In this document: positions 12,921 through 24,414 of the stretch, piece by piece
How positions within the stretch are numbered: position 1 is the stretch's first letter
How the letters are laid out: each line of letters begins with the position of its first letter
Origin: Neurospora tetraspora
Lineage: Eukaryota > Ascomycota > Sordariomycetes > Sordariales > Sordariaceae
Length of the DNA: 64,000 bases
NCBI RefSeq assembly: GCF_033439725.1
Contig: NW_026944384.1
Location: 558,001-622,000, forward strand
Reading direction: 5' to 3'
The notes under the pieces: generated by a model
The model's input: the letters and a program-made list of their open reading frames with translations, nothing else
Told to the model about the DNA's origin: nothing
The model's database searches: none
Translations under genes and position numbers: made by a program

Positions 12921-13519
12921 AAATTCATGCACCTGCATACGTGCCTCTCTCCATTATGGATGGGCATTCATGCATAGTTTCATACTGGAAAAAGATCATC
13001 TGGTCCGTCTGGTCCGGACACTGCTCGATAAAGAAGGATAGATACCTAGATAGGACAGACAGAAACCTCCATCATTTTCTAATTACAATTTTCCGAGATT
13101 TGGACGCTGAGTGGTAGATAAGCTTTGAAAATATCATCCGACATGGTGGTTAACACCTAAGAATGAGCTGGCCATACACGATAAAGGATGAAAATGAGAA
13201 GCATTCATCGGGGGGGGGGGGTATCAATGCATTTTGTTCTTCTGATGCTTTTGAACATAAGCTCAACTATCGCTTGCTTGCTACAACGTTAAGGGTAAAA
13301 TCTGTTTTTTCTTCCTCCCGATTTCCGGACCGGCTTTCTTGCCGTCCGGCGTTCCGTCTTTTTCAGTCCATCCTTCTCCAGCCCGCGCGCACGTTATCCT
13401 CATTCCATCGGATAAAACCTTTTCCCCTTTCCCCGTGGTATCTTCTTGGTTCTCTTGCACATAACACATTCCTCCGACACTGTTTCCTCCGTTTTATTCT
13501 TTCAGCAACCAAACTCAGT

Positions 13520-15112
13520 TCAATGCTGCCCCTCCGGCTCCCCTGCCCCAAAAGGATAATTAAACTTCAACAACCCATTCAACCCACCAACCCAACTATC
13601 ATCATCCTCCGCGATCCCGTCCGTATCGCCCTTGGAACTCGACCGAATCACGCACGGCACTCCACCCCGCCAGCCGTGTTCAACCGTCTTCTCGAGCTTT
13701 TCTCCTTCCACACGGACTTCCATTCCGTAACTGACCGCCACCCGGCGCTTGCCATCTATGCTGACTGGTAACTCCCGCCCCCTGTTGCGCTTGCTTAGTT
13801 TCAAGACGACTTTTGTGTTTAGTGGCAAGACCAAAGGCCGGAAAGAGAGAGAGCGCGGGCTGATGGGCGTGATAAGCAGGGCTTTTACTAATGGGTGGAC
13901 TATGCTCCCGCCTGCTGACAGCGAGTAGGCGGTGGATCCAGTTGGAGTCGAAATGAGGATGCCGTCGGCCACGGCCTCCGTGAGGAAGTGGTTGTTGACG
14001 TAGATGTCGATTATAGCGAGGTGGGGATGGACACCGCGGTCGATGGAAACCTCGTTAATAGCGTGGATGTAGGGTACCGGGGCCTTTTTCGTGATCCCGC
14101 CAGTGCTTGGGGCAGAAATAGGGCTGGGGTAAGTGACCTCGTCGATTTCCGGAATCGGACTCCCCGGTTCAGCCGTGGAAGTCGGGATGAGCTGTTCATT
14201 GATATTCCGCCCTTCGGCGTCGTATATGCCTACGCGCAAGCGGTGGCGTAGGAGGATCTTGGAAGAGCGGCTGAGACCCATGCATTGCCCATTGCCGCGG
14301 ACGGCGTCCCAGGCGGGAGATTGCAAAGTGTGGTCGTCCTTGTTGGGGTCGGTCAGGTTGGCCTTGGCGGCCTGGCGGGCGGCGACTTGGGTGTGTGGCC
14401 CCACAAGGTCCTCGACTGACACGGAGCAGCCGCTCATGTAGCACTCGCGCCAGGCGCGCTTGTATTCCTGGAACTTCCACTCGCCGAGGAAGCCGATGGT
14501 GCCCATGCTAAACGAAAGAATGGGTGGCACCTGGTAGTGCATGGAGAAGAGGCTGGCAGCGCGGAGGATGGTGCCGTCGCCGCCCATTGTGGTGACAAGG
14601 TCGATCTTGTTGGCGAAGAGGCTGCTGGCCTCGCCCGGGGCGGCCGTGTAGATAGGGAAGGGCAGCTGCTCGTGAATGGTCTTTGCGACATGGCTTTCGA
14701 AGACGATGTTGAGGCCGGGGTAGTTGGTGTGGATGTGTTTGGCGAACTCGGCGGCGGAAACGATGACGTGGGGCGCATGCAGTTTGGGCATGAGCAGGAC
14801 GTTGCGCGGCGGTTGGGGCCAGATGAGAGACAGCAGGGAAGATGCCTTTGTCTGTTGGTAATGCGGAACTATGCGATCGGGCAGGGCGGCGATGTCGAGG
14901 ATCTGTCTGCGGGCGGCAGAGACCGAGAAGTGCCGGACCCCCCCTCCCGGAAAGCGGAAGACGGTCATCCTGGGTGGTTTAGGGACCATGGTAGCGATGG
15001 AATGGACGTGGCGATTTCGAACCAGATATAAGGGTCTCGACATGGCGACATTGTTTGGTGGTGGTGACAGTATTAGTGTTGGGTAGAGTATTCGAGTGCC
15101 GGTGGTGGGCAC
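13520..15112 (-). CDS. pos5: NADH/NAD kinase, mitochondrial type (Pos5-like)
   Basis: Single-exon 530-residue protein that phosphorylates NAD(H) to NADP(H) with ATP. The kinase signature GGDGT lies at 177-181, NEVSIDRG at 353-360, and the glycine-rich second signature (DGILISTPTGSTAYSLSAGG) at 383-402, all in the right order and spacing for the family. The first 60-70 residues are rich in Arg, Ser and hydrophobic residues with few acids, as expected for a mitochondrial presequence, so a matrix location like yeast Pos5 is inferred. In-frame ATGs also occur at residues 24 and 42. The first is used here because the open frame begins there, but the true start could be any of the three. A low-conservation insert at about 236-345 lies between the two motifs. 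The gene is well preserved. Confidence 0.92.
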   Translation of the reverse strand: MPTTGTRILYPTLILSPPPNNVAMSRPLYLVRNRHVHSIATMVPKPPRMTVFRFPGGGVRHFSVSAARRQILDIAALPDRIVPHYQQTKASSLLSLIWPQPPRNVLLMPKLHAPHVIVSAAEFAKHIHTNYPGLNIVFESHVAKTIHEQLPFPIYTAAPGEASSLFANKIDLVTTMGGDGTILRAASLFSMHYQVPPILSFSMGTIGFLGEWKFQEYKRAWRECYMSGCSVSVEDLVGPHTQVAARQAAKANLTDPNKDDHTLQSPAWDAVRGNGQCMGLSRSSKILLRHRLRVGIYDAEGRNINEQLIPTSTAEPGSPIPEIDEVTYPSPISAPSTGGITKKAPVPYIHAINEVSIDRGVHPHLAIIDIYVNNHFLTEAVADGILISTPTGSTAYSLSAGGSIVHPLVKALLITPISPRSLSFRPLVLPLNTKVVLKLSKRNRGRELPVSIDGKRRVAVSYGMEVRVEGEKLEKTVEHGWRGGVPCVIRSSSKGDTDGIAEDDDSWVGGLNGLLKFNYPFGAGEPEGQH

Positions 15113-15464
15113 GTTGGAAATTCAAGAAGCCATTGCAGTTGTCAGTTGTGTTGTGTGTTGGGCAGAAAGTGGAAACAATGGAAAAAGAATAAAGTGAAAG
15201 TGATGGTTCTCCAACTCTGGTCTCCAACCGATTGCCGTCAAACATCCAAAAGCCGAACAGCGCAGAGATGTCCGCTATCGGGCCAATGGGATCCCACTCA
15301 AATGGCTGTCCATCCAAACCTCAATGCCGTCATAAAGGCCAAGCCGCTTTGGGAATCAAGCTCTGGTCCAAGCTCACCCAGCTTTCCTTATCGTGCTTAT
15401 CGTCCGCATGACCTCTTGCTGACCCCTCCACACTAACACAGTGACCATGGCTGGGCTGACCCAG
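15113..15464. promoter_or_regulatory. Upstream region of the NADH kinase gene
   Basis: The interval runs from the NADH kinase start to the MITE-like element and must contain the promoter and leader of the minus-strand gene. The MITE left end lies about 350 bp from the start codon, so its insertion bounds or has replaced part of the upstream sequence. No specific motif is claimed. Confidence 0.4.
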
Positions 15465-16025
15465 GGCGTGTTCCAGTTTACTCCCCGTTGATCGGATTCC
15501 CATACAAAATTGATCCCTGTTGTTGATATGCAGTAAATATGCAGTTGATCACACTGCATATGGCTCAAAGAAGACGTTCAGGAGCTTAGCACGTACCACG
15601 CTAATTCACCCCCTTGTACGTGGCTTTTCAGCCTGCATGAGGCCCTGGTAACCGCCCAAAGCGGTAATTAGACGGCCCCCAACCTGTTGATCCAAAAAAA
15701 CAGAAAAAAGCTGCTTTTTTGCCGTTGATCGATAATATCTCTACCATTTTTTGCTGCACCTCTTCGCGGTTTGAATCACCGATAGTTTGAACCCGTGGCT
15801 ATCGAATGCAGCCCTTTTTTCCATTTCTGAATATCTTCAAAATTCGACGAAGTTGAGTTCAAAGTTCCGACCCTAGTAGTGCCAAGAAGTTCCGACCGTG
15901 GCTCGAGCGTGGTAGCGCCAAGGTCTTGGCAAGAGGGTACAAGAGGCCCCCTGTGAAAGGCTGCATATTTTGCTTTGTACACGGATCAACAGACTGGATC
16001 AACTGGGAGTAAACTGGAACACGCC
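15465..16025. mobile_element. MITE-like non-autonomous DNA transposon, 28-bp TIRs, 5-bp TSD
   Basis: The ends are inverted copies beginning GGCGTGTTCCAGTTTACTCC and continuing with GTTGATC; about 28 bp match with one difference. The element is flanked on both sides by the same five bases CCCAG (15460-15464 and 16026-16030), a target-site duplication. It is 561 bp with no coding capacity. The heptamer GTTGATC recurs several times near both ends in both orientations, the pattern of subterminal transposase-binding sites. The superfamily is not certain: 5-bp duplications are uncommon and the ends are not diagnostic. It is not visibly RIP-mutated. Confidence 0.8.
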
Positions 16026-16624
16026 CCCAGACAGCTGAAGCTCCTCTCCAGTCTACCATGGACTTTCGGGCGGGCATCTCTTACCCTCCGAGTCCGATGG
16101 AAGTTTGATACGATACCACATCCGATGTTGCAATGACGCCTCGTTCCTAGATCGATGTCTGTGACTCTTTTTTTCCGATCCAAATAGCTTCCTTGTCTTG
16201 TCTATATTTTCCATATACACATTTGTTTCTTCCTCCGTTACCGTCTAGTGTCCAGTGTTTGTTTCTTCCTCTGCTTTGTCTGTTTACTGTTGTTTCACTT
16301 TCACCTCGGTGCCTCCGCCAAACGAAGCGCTTCACGATCATCATTCGTTGGTCCCACGGCTGCGACTCAGCCTCCAACAAGCGCCCGCCCGGCACGCGCG
16401 GATCGGGTTTCGACACTTCGTGTCTGCCTCGTCCCTCTTTTCCTTCTTGTCTAATTACCTATTTATTACTATCCCGATCCCTCGGCTCCGTGACACCCAA
16501 ACACTGTCGTTCCTGCTTGCTGCCTTTCAACACCGCGGCGCATCATCACTATCCGAATCTCGACGTCGACTCTCCATTCGGATCACTGCCGAACACTCGA
16601 CCCCACCACACGGTCACCACCATC

Positions 16625-18026
16625 ATGGGTGACCTCCGCCAGAGGGCATCGTACCCGGACATTGCATCTGGCGATGCCTCGGCAAACCCAAACCCAGACG
16701 AAGCTGGACTTCTTGTACAACGAAATGATAGTTCGCAAAAGACGATCCAAAATGCGCATCCTTCCGGCAAGAAGAAGCATAACCGGTTGATCCAGATCCT
16801 TAGGGGTGTTTCGCTGGCTATCTTCTTCACAGCATGTTCTGTTGGGTATTCTCCCCATGATCAGTTACCATAGTTGAATATTGACTGACAGAGACATAAC
16901 ACAGCATCGTCGCGACCCAGTTCCTCGGCGCACCACTGTATTGGATCAACCGCGGCCTCTACTACACCTACATGGCCGTTACGAAACAGTCCTTCGGCCT
17001 AATCATCACGACTATGACGCAGTGGTGGGGTCCCACGACCATTCGCATCAGCGGCGATGGCTCCGTCGCCGGCCAGATCAAAAAGACCCCCGACGGTCGC
17101 GTCGAGTTCAACTTCCCCGAGCGCATGGTCATGATCGCCAACCACCAGATATACACCGACTGGCTCTACCTCTGGTGGGTAGGCTACGCCAACGCGCCCC
17201 GCATGCACGGCTACCTCTACATCATCCTCAAGGAGTCGCTCAAGTACCTCCCCATCGTGGGCCAAGGAATGATGTTCTACGGGTTCATCTTCATGTCGCG
17301 CAAAATGTCTGTCGATCAGCCACGGTTGGCCTACAGACTCGGGAAGCTAAAGACCAAACATACGCACAACGGGAGACAGTATCTCAACCCCATGTGGCTT
17401 CTGTTGTTCCCCGAGGGAACCAACTGCACGCAAAATGGAAGGAACAAGTCCAAGAAGTGGGCGGACAAAATTAGTATCAAGGACACGGAGCACGTCCTCC
17501 TGCCGCGCAGTACGGGAATCTACTTTTGTCTGAAGGAGTTGAAGGGCACGGTAGACTATGTTTACGACTGCACCGTCGCCTACGAAGGCGTTCCGTAAGT
17601 ACTACGTTAGTCCAGGTTTCATTTGTCTTACTCTAGCTAACAATTCCCAGCCGCGGCATGTACGGCGATCAATTCTTCACCCTCTCCTCCACCTACCTGC
17701 GCGGCCAGCCGCCCAAATCCGTCAACTTCTACTGGCGCCGGTTCGCGGTAGCCGACATCCCGCTCGAAAACCAGGAGGAATTCGACGTCTGGCTGCGCGA
17801 GCGCTGGTACGAGAAGGATGCGCTGATGGAGCAGTACCTGACCACTGGCCGGTTCCCGCCTAGTCCGGCGACCAAGGAGGGAGGCCATGAGGGTCACTTA
17901 GAGACGGAGGTGCGCGCGAGACATCCTTTGGAGTTTTTGCAGATTTTTTCTGTGTTGGGGGCTGCGGGCGTGTTGGCTACTACGGCGGTTAGGACGTGGG
18001 GGAGGGTGGCGCAGTGGATATCCTGA
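16625..18026 (+). CDS. LPLAT-family acyltransferase (lysophospholipid/lysocardiolipin type)
   Basis: Exons 16625-16845, 16905-17594 and 17651-18026 join in frame to give 428 residues. The acyltransferase block I is NHQIYTD (His154, Asp159 of the NHx4D motif) and block III is FPEGT at 242-246. These are the catalytic and substrate-binding motifs of 1-acyl-glycerophosphate and related acyltransferases. A hydrophobic segment before the first intron (ILRGVSLAIFFTACSVGIVA) and another near the C-terminus (FSVLGAAGVLATTAV) suggest an ER or mitochondrial-outer-membrane protein with the catalytic part between them. NHQIYTDW and the overall length fit the fungal Cst26/Psi1-like or lysocardiolipin acyltransferase group. 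The exact acceptor lipid cannot be told from sequence. The start is the ATG in the context CACCATCATGG; the frame extends upstream but that part looks like leader. Confidence 0.9.
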
Positions 18027-20219
18027 GATTCGAAGTTTGACGGCCTTTGCTGCATCAAGTCTTCTACTCGTGGGGTCTTGAGGCGACCTTTCCCTCTGAC
18101 CAAGACTGGCTAGACAAGGGACGTTGCTGGCCAGATGAGTATTCACGGATCATGACTGATGAGACGACGCTTCACTCTATCCTTTGGGATATACCCCCTT
18201 TTTGTGTGTTTTGGAATATCTCTGTTTGGGCATAACCATCCTTACCCCTCACGAGTTTGGCGTTGGAAATAATGGTTATAGGTGTGTCTGGGAGATGGAG
18301 AAAGGCGCTGGTTTGGCTTATGGGTTTTGCATATCTGCGTTCATACCCCCTTTTGCAATTGATGATTGATGCATGTTGCATTGTCACAAGTAATGAGTTC
18401 TATCTTTGCGGTCTGATTGTGATATACTGGGTTTTTGGGGGACGAGATTGACTCTGTGGAGGATATCTGGGTGATATTCGCCAAGGTACGTCCTCCTGCA
18501 CCAAGCATAGCATATGTACCTCCGATTTCCCGGCTGCAGCCTACTATACAGTGTGTTAGAGCTTGCGGCAGGCGCACCCTGTATCCTGTAGGCTATATGT
18601 AGCCGATACCTGGCGCACCCTTGCATTACATTAGATTCTACAGAATACACCACACATTTGCACGCACTTCTTGCTTTTGCCTCGCCTTGCTTATGCCTCT
18701 GGCATTGACACAGTGCCAGGCCTGCACCCCACATCTGCTTTCTACCCCACATGAAAGGAAGGCAACAGTCTGTATAACAAGAAGGCACACCTCGTGCAAG
18801 CAGAAGGAGCTCAAGACTGCTAAGGAAGGAGCTGAGGGCATTCCCAAAGGATAAGCCGATGGCTGGTTGGGAGCCCGGCTGGCCACGACGGGACGTGTAT
18901 AATACTGTATAAACCCAGGCCCCCCCAGGCCTTTGGCGCATTCTTCTCTTCTCCTCATCAGAATCAAGCACTTCTACCTCTTTGGGTACCTATGTATCCC
19001 CTTCAAGTTCTTTTTGCCTTGCATTCACCCTATCCAAGCACCTCTCCCGTCCTCACCTAACCCAGATCCCTGGCCTGCCAGCCCTATATGGATCCGTGGA
19101 CCGTCTTTCGCCGAAAAACGGAGGGTTACGCCAACCGATGTTCTTTCCCCGACAACATCGCGGTCAATAAATAATCTCACCTTCAACCTCAACCCCACGG
19201 TCAAGGGACCGACAATCACCATGGTTTGCACACCGTCATTGGGTCACCAATGCCATCTCAATCTGGCTCCGATTTCCGGCAAAGGGCCAGATCCCGAGTG
19301 TTCTTTTGGCCCCGGGAGAATGTGGACCGAAGTGCTTTTTTTCGAAAGGGCAGATGACCAATCTCTTTTTTCCTTTTCTTCCTTTGCCCAATCGGTGTGT
19401 ATCCCGACTCAAATTCAAACTTATCCGGTTCTCTGAGAAAAGGTCTAGACGGTGGTCTAGGGGGGGGTCAGGGCCACTTTTAGGCCTCTAGCGCGAAGGT
19501 TTACGAAATCTTTCAGTGGTCCACTGTGATTCACCGCTACCGCTGCCATATGGCCTCTTGTCTTTTGGTATTTTGCGAGCCAAGCAATGAGTTCGTTTGG
19601 ACAACGTTGTCGCGGTTTTGGCTGTGATATCCAGGTACGTAATCATTCGCCGCCGATCAATGCTGGAGGACAGTTTTGGGCATGAATTGGTCACTTCCTT
19701 TCTCTTTAATCTTTATGCGTTTCCTCCGGTGTTTTGAAGTTGCTTGGTGATGCTATTCTCGGAGTAGAAAACACCGAGTGTCTGGCGTGCGAGTTATCTA
19801 AGCGGAGGTGACGGTGAACATGGGAACAACGTCCCACTCATACCACATAACACTTTTTGTCGGTGAGATATCAACCGACTCCTTCCCTTGGGCCTCGAAC
19901 ACCATCCACCTGATCAGTCCTTATTCCTTCCGCTCTTTCCTATCATACTTCAAGCGAAGCGGTGATCTTTGTTGTCGTGGTCATCCTGTCTGCTCGCTGT
20001 AACACCCTACTGACTTGGCCAGTTGACCATCAAATGAGGAATGAAACTTCATACATGTTCCCGCCGGAGTCGGAATCATTGGGGGAGACCAGGTCCAGGT
20101 CTAGCCTACAAGTAGGACATGGGTTCGGGCCGCTCGTAACCGTCTGCGGTCTAGAGGGTGCTAGTTGCTCCTGGAGTCATGGCACAAAATTTCCCCATCC
20201 AGGGCAAGAAAAGGACCAA
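18027..20219. other. Intergenic, no recognisable gene
   Basis: About 2.2 kb between the acyltransferase and the Mutator-like element. The 195-codon minus-strand frame at 18384-18971 and the 167-codon plus-strand frame at 18933-19436 have no motif, and their composition does not look like protein. A TATAAA at about 18908 lies before the second but no credible product follows. The final 100 bp is the insertion site of the transposon. Confidence 0.4.
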
Positions 20220-20228
20220 CACGATGGG
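20220..20228. repeat. Target-site duplication CACGATGGG (left copy)
   Basis: Nine bases directly left of the left TIR, repeated exactly at 24406-24414 right of the right TIR. Nine bases is the usual Mutator-superfamily duplication length. Confidence 0.9.
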
Positions 20229-20320
20229 CGGAATCCGTGCACACATACGGTAGAATCCGTACGCACATACGGTAAACCCACTTTTTGCTTAGTCAACCGC
20301 CCAGCCTAGCCCAGCCCAGC
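20229..20320 (+). repeat. MULE left terminal inverted repeat
   Basis: Begins CGGAATCCGTGC. It contains two head-to-tail 22-bp units at 20231-20252 and 20253-20274, each starting GAATCCGT and ending CACATACGGTA. Then follow AAACCCACTTTTTGCTTA and a CAGCCC-rich tail. It matches the reverse complement of the right end with only a few differences. Confidence 0.93.
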
Positions 20321-23300
20321 ACACTGTGCACATCGCTGCCCAACCGTCGCTACCGTTGCGTAGTCTGTTAGTGATCGTTAGTTTTGTATCTAATTAAATG
20401 AAGCTATCACGAGACTTTACTTTAGTATTGAGTAACCGTTTGCAATAATTATTTATTGTCTTTGTTATTATTTTGTGGAGTATCCTCGACTTCGTAGTAT
20501 TCGCATAGTATTTATTAATATACTTCGCCCGCCCGCCCGCCCGCCTAAGTAAGTTAGGAGCCTAGCTAACTAAAATAACTAGCGTTAATAGGATTTGAAT
20601 AGAATTACTAGTAAAATACCTTTAATTTTGCTTCGACTAATTATTTCTAACCGGGGTACGCTTCCTCTTATTAGATTTCTATTGTTATTAATCCGCCGCT
20701 ACCCCTACGAAAGAATATAGTCACTACAATCCCCTTCCCCTAACGAATATATTATTAAATAGTAGTCGCTAATATAATAATGGTCGCTATTGCTATCTAC
20801 CGCCGGGGAATTTCTAATACTTCGCCTGCTATTTGTATCAGCTTCCTTTAATATATAAGAGGTTGCGTTTAATATTCTATAAGGCTACGTAGTTAGTTAA
20901 AGATTTATGGTTATATTAATTTCGAATTCAAAGAGTACGAAAAGAAGGGAGGAGGATTTCGTCGTATGTATTAATTATAAGTGTATATATAGCGGCGTAT
21001 ATAGAGCTAACGGCTATAGTATATGTAATATTACTTCGAGGTGGCTTAGGTACCTATACTAAGTAAAGATTGTACTACGTAAGAGGTAGGGTAATATGTA
21101 GTTTGGGGAGGAGATTAATAATAATTATAATTATAAGTTTAATGTCGATAATTTCGAAGGTAATATTATCTACCGGCAATAGATCCGTTATAATTATAAG
21201 GATATTATTAATACTATTATTGAGAGGTTGTTTAGCCTTATTAGAATAAGCGTACGCTAGATTGCTTATTATTTGAGTAGTACCTTCGAGGATAAAAACG
21301 TTGTAATTCCTCTCAAAATTATAAATAACCGTCTAGTAGTAGAGTTGTGTAGTCTTCAAGTATTTATTATTGCCTAAGAGGTTTAGAACGTTTAATAGTG
21401 TATCCGACGGGTAAAGTATAGTTTTTATACTTCGATTAAAATACTTATCGACCTTTTAGAATAGAATAAAGTACTCTGTATTAAATATTTCGTTAACTAT
21501 AATCTTTTATTTCTTAACGAGTAAAGGGTTAACCGTATGTTTTAGATTTTCGATTAGTATATAGAAATATGGAAGAAGAACCCCTATATTTTATTAGTCA
21601 ATAACATATATAACATATTATTACCCTTATTAAGTTAATTATTTTTATAGGGTTTAATTAATTAACCCCTTTTTTTCTTTGTAAATTAATTGCTTCAACT
21701 TTCCTCTCCTTAACGTTATTAGTATTAATACCCTAGGTTATAATTTTAATATAGCTTTTAATTTTTCGAATGGTAAAAGGTAAGAAGATTTCAAATAGCA
21801 ATTTAACTATTTGAAGAAGCTTTAAGAGGATTACGATATTCTTAGCCCTGTAGTGCTTATTACCGATTTTAGTAGATGGTTTAAGAAAGTTGCTATTATT
21901 ATTTACTTAGAGGTGCTATATTAATTATATATATAGTACGTTATAAAGAATGTGAATTACTATATTAAGAAGAAGTAGGGTTAGTTAGCTGGTATTAAGT
22001 TAACTCCGGCCGCTAATATATTAAATTTCCCGCTAATTACCCAGAATTTAGATAGTAATAGCCTTGATCCTCTATTTTATATTGCCCCCGTTGCTAATGA
22101 GGTTAGTAATAATAACGATGATCACATTAACGATAATCTAGAGGAAGATGACCTAAAAGAGGTTAATAATACCACCGCTGCTAACTATTTATTTAATAAT
22201 TTAACGATAGGTAAGGAGTTTGTAAAGTAATTAAACCGCTTGGTCCTGGTTTTGAATAGGTTGCTCTACGTAGTCGTAATGTATTAGCGTTTAATCTAGT
22301 TCGTCGATTTTATTTAAATATATACGAAGGCTTTTAAGCTGCTTAGAAGCAAGTGGTTTACGTTAATAATGATGATTGCTTTAAGAGGGTATGGCTATTA
22401 CTATATTACGAATTTAAGCAGTAAACCTGTAAGTCTCTATAATATATTATATACCTTTTTCGCTTATCTTTTTCTTTACTTTTAATTAATAACCCTTTAT
22501 TATAATCCTTCTAACTTATTTATATAAATATTAGTTACTATGGATTAATGAGTTTGGTAATTACGTAGTATGTAAGTTTAAGAACTATAGTATTAAAGTA
22601 ATTAATAGAATTGAATTTGTATATGAAATTATTAAGCGCTTTCTTAAGAACCGTTTCTCCTTTTTCGACTAGTTGTATTAATATATATAATTTGCGTGCC
22701 GCTTTTAAAAGTAATAGTTTAAATTTCGATTTATAATAGTCTGGCAAATGTATGTTTATAAGTATAAAAGGGTAGGGATGTTCGATAATCTATTAATAAA
22801 AGTATATAATATTACGTTTATAAATATAATTGCCTTCTCAACTAATTAACCTCCTTTTAATATGTGGTACCGTATACCTTTAAATTGATATAGTATTAAT
22901 ACCGCTATATTTATAACGATTGGCTTAGAGATTTACGTTAAGACTTAAATGTTAATTATAAGAAGGTACTTATAGTTCAATATAGCTTACCTTGCAAGTA
23001 CTTTATATTGCAGCTCTTATAAATAGATCTCCCGTTAGTACTGGCTATGGAAGATATAAATATATGTTGGTAGTTAAGGTTAGACGGTAGTATAGGGCTG
23101 ACCGAAGTTGAATAGTGTACCTACGCGATCTAAGACCTTATTGCTTTATTTAGCCGCCGACGATAAGTAGCTATCCCTGACTTAAACCTTATAAATTATA
23201 TACGTAGAGTTTCGGGATAGGATTGTATAAACCCAGAAGTTTACGAATTACGAAATTTCGAAGGTAATTAAGGTTTATTTACCTAGCCTACTACTACCGC

Positions 23301-24315
23301 GCTTATTGATTGTAATTAGTATAATAATTGTCGTATACTTTCTTATGATAAGCCTCTCCGTTGAGTAATATAATGAGAAGTTAAAGGAGGGAGGGTGCTA
23401 GCTCGCTAGAGATAGTTTTGCGTTAAAGGAGGAGGGATTTAAGCGAGTTAGATTACGCGGGAGGATTTGAATAACGCTATTACAGAGGCTATAGTTCGAT
23501 TTATATTAGTGCTTTCTTTAATACCTTTGTAAGTAATTCTAGTTCCCTTGCCCTTGCCTTTTTACCCTCTAGCTCCCTTTTAACGGTTGGCGCCCTCCTT
23601 ATTTCCCTATTCTTAAATTTAGTAATAGCCGCTAATTTGGCCTACTAATTCTAACTAGTTTGGTTATAGAGTGTTAACGTCTGCTAAGCGGCTATTAAAA
23701 TTTCCTATTCTTAATTTGGGTAGTTATTAGAATTAGTTATAGGGATTGGGTATTAAGTATAGTTAAATTAGGGGGTTATATACTTGTACGGTTGGAAGTA
23801 AAGGAGATTTTTATAGTTCGTACTATAAATTATTGTACTAGGCCAATTAATTCTATTATTATTTGGGCACTTCCTAGAGACTTAAATTTCGTTCTTCTTC
23901 TCTTTAATTAGTTGTAATATAGTTTATAAGGCTACGTTGTACTAGTAATATAATATAATTAGACTCTTATAGTTATAGCACTACTTCTAATGCTTGTACT
24001 GGGCAGAGGATAGGCGTTAGGAAATTTAAGTAAGAGGGTAAATTTCTAGCTGCTTCTTTAGTACTTATATGGTGGGTATTAAAATTAGGGTGGGTACGTG
24101 TATTCTAAATAATATACGTAATTATAATAGAGCTAATATGGAGGATAGTAGTATTATTAGTAAATGTAGTATTAACCTCCTTAGTAGTAGATAATTGATT
24201 AGATTAATGACTTTGAATACCCTTGTATTAAAAAGAATACATAAAAGACGTAGATCTGGTGATGCGCGGGTATTGATTATGTAGCCTCAGTTGCACAGCT
24301 GGGCGGCTGGGCTGG

Positions 24316-24405
24316 GCGGCTGGGCTGGGCTGGGCGGTTGATTAAGCAAAAAGTGGGTTTACCGTATGTGCGTACGGATTCTACCGTATGTGTGCACGGA
24401 TTCCG
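24316..24405 (-). repeat. MULE right terminal inverted repeat
   Basis: Reverse-complement partner of the left end, including both 22-bp units (24360-24381 and 24382-24403). On its inner side lies a GGGCT/GGGCGGCT repeat run at about 24299-24337. Confidence 0.93.
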
Positions 24406-24414
24406 CACGATGGG

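Larger units (their letters stand above)
10311..13519. other. Non-coding tract with microsatellites
   Basis: Over 3 kb without a credible gene. It contains several simple repeats (listed separately), a run of ten G near 13210, and many short palindromic AT/GC stretches. The minus-strand open frame at 10950-11438 (162 codons) has no recognisable motif and is probably chance. The right end is downstream (3') of the NADH kinase gene. Confidence 0.5.
20229..24405. mobile_element. Mutator-like DNA transposon (MULE), RIP-mutated, full length
   Basis: A 4,177-bp element with about 90-bp terminal inverted repeats and an exact 9-bp flanking duplication. Between the GC-normal ends the interior is very AT-rich and full of TAA/TAG in every frame, as left by RIP. 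One plus-strand stretch from 21570 still reads WKKNPYILLVNNIYN, which resembles the beginning of the fungal MULE transposase catalytic region (compare the 'NP-LL-D-TYKTN' pattern, recalled from the family). Together, TIR length, TSD length and this remnant support the Mutator superfamily. No intact transposase frame survives. A small stop-free minus frame at 22538-22747 is not considered real. The junctions are intact, so the insertion has not been rearranged since. Confidence 0.85.

Noticed and set aside
14537-15031. 164-codon plus-strand frame
   Set aside because: Antisense to the NADH kinase; Gly/Asp/Glu-rich mirror of its codons.
18384-18971. 195-codon minus-strand frame
   Set aside because: No motif, mixed composition, no splice partners; judged chance.
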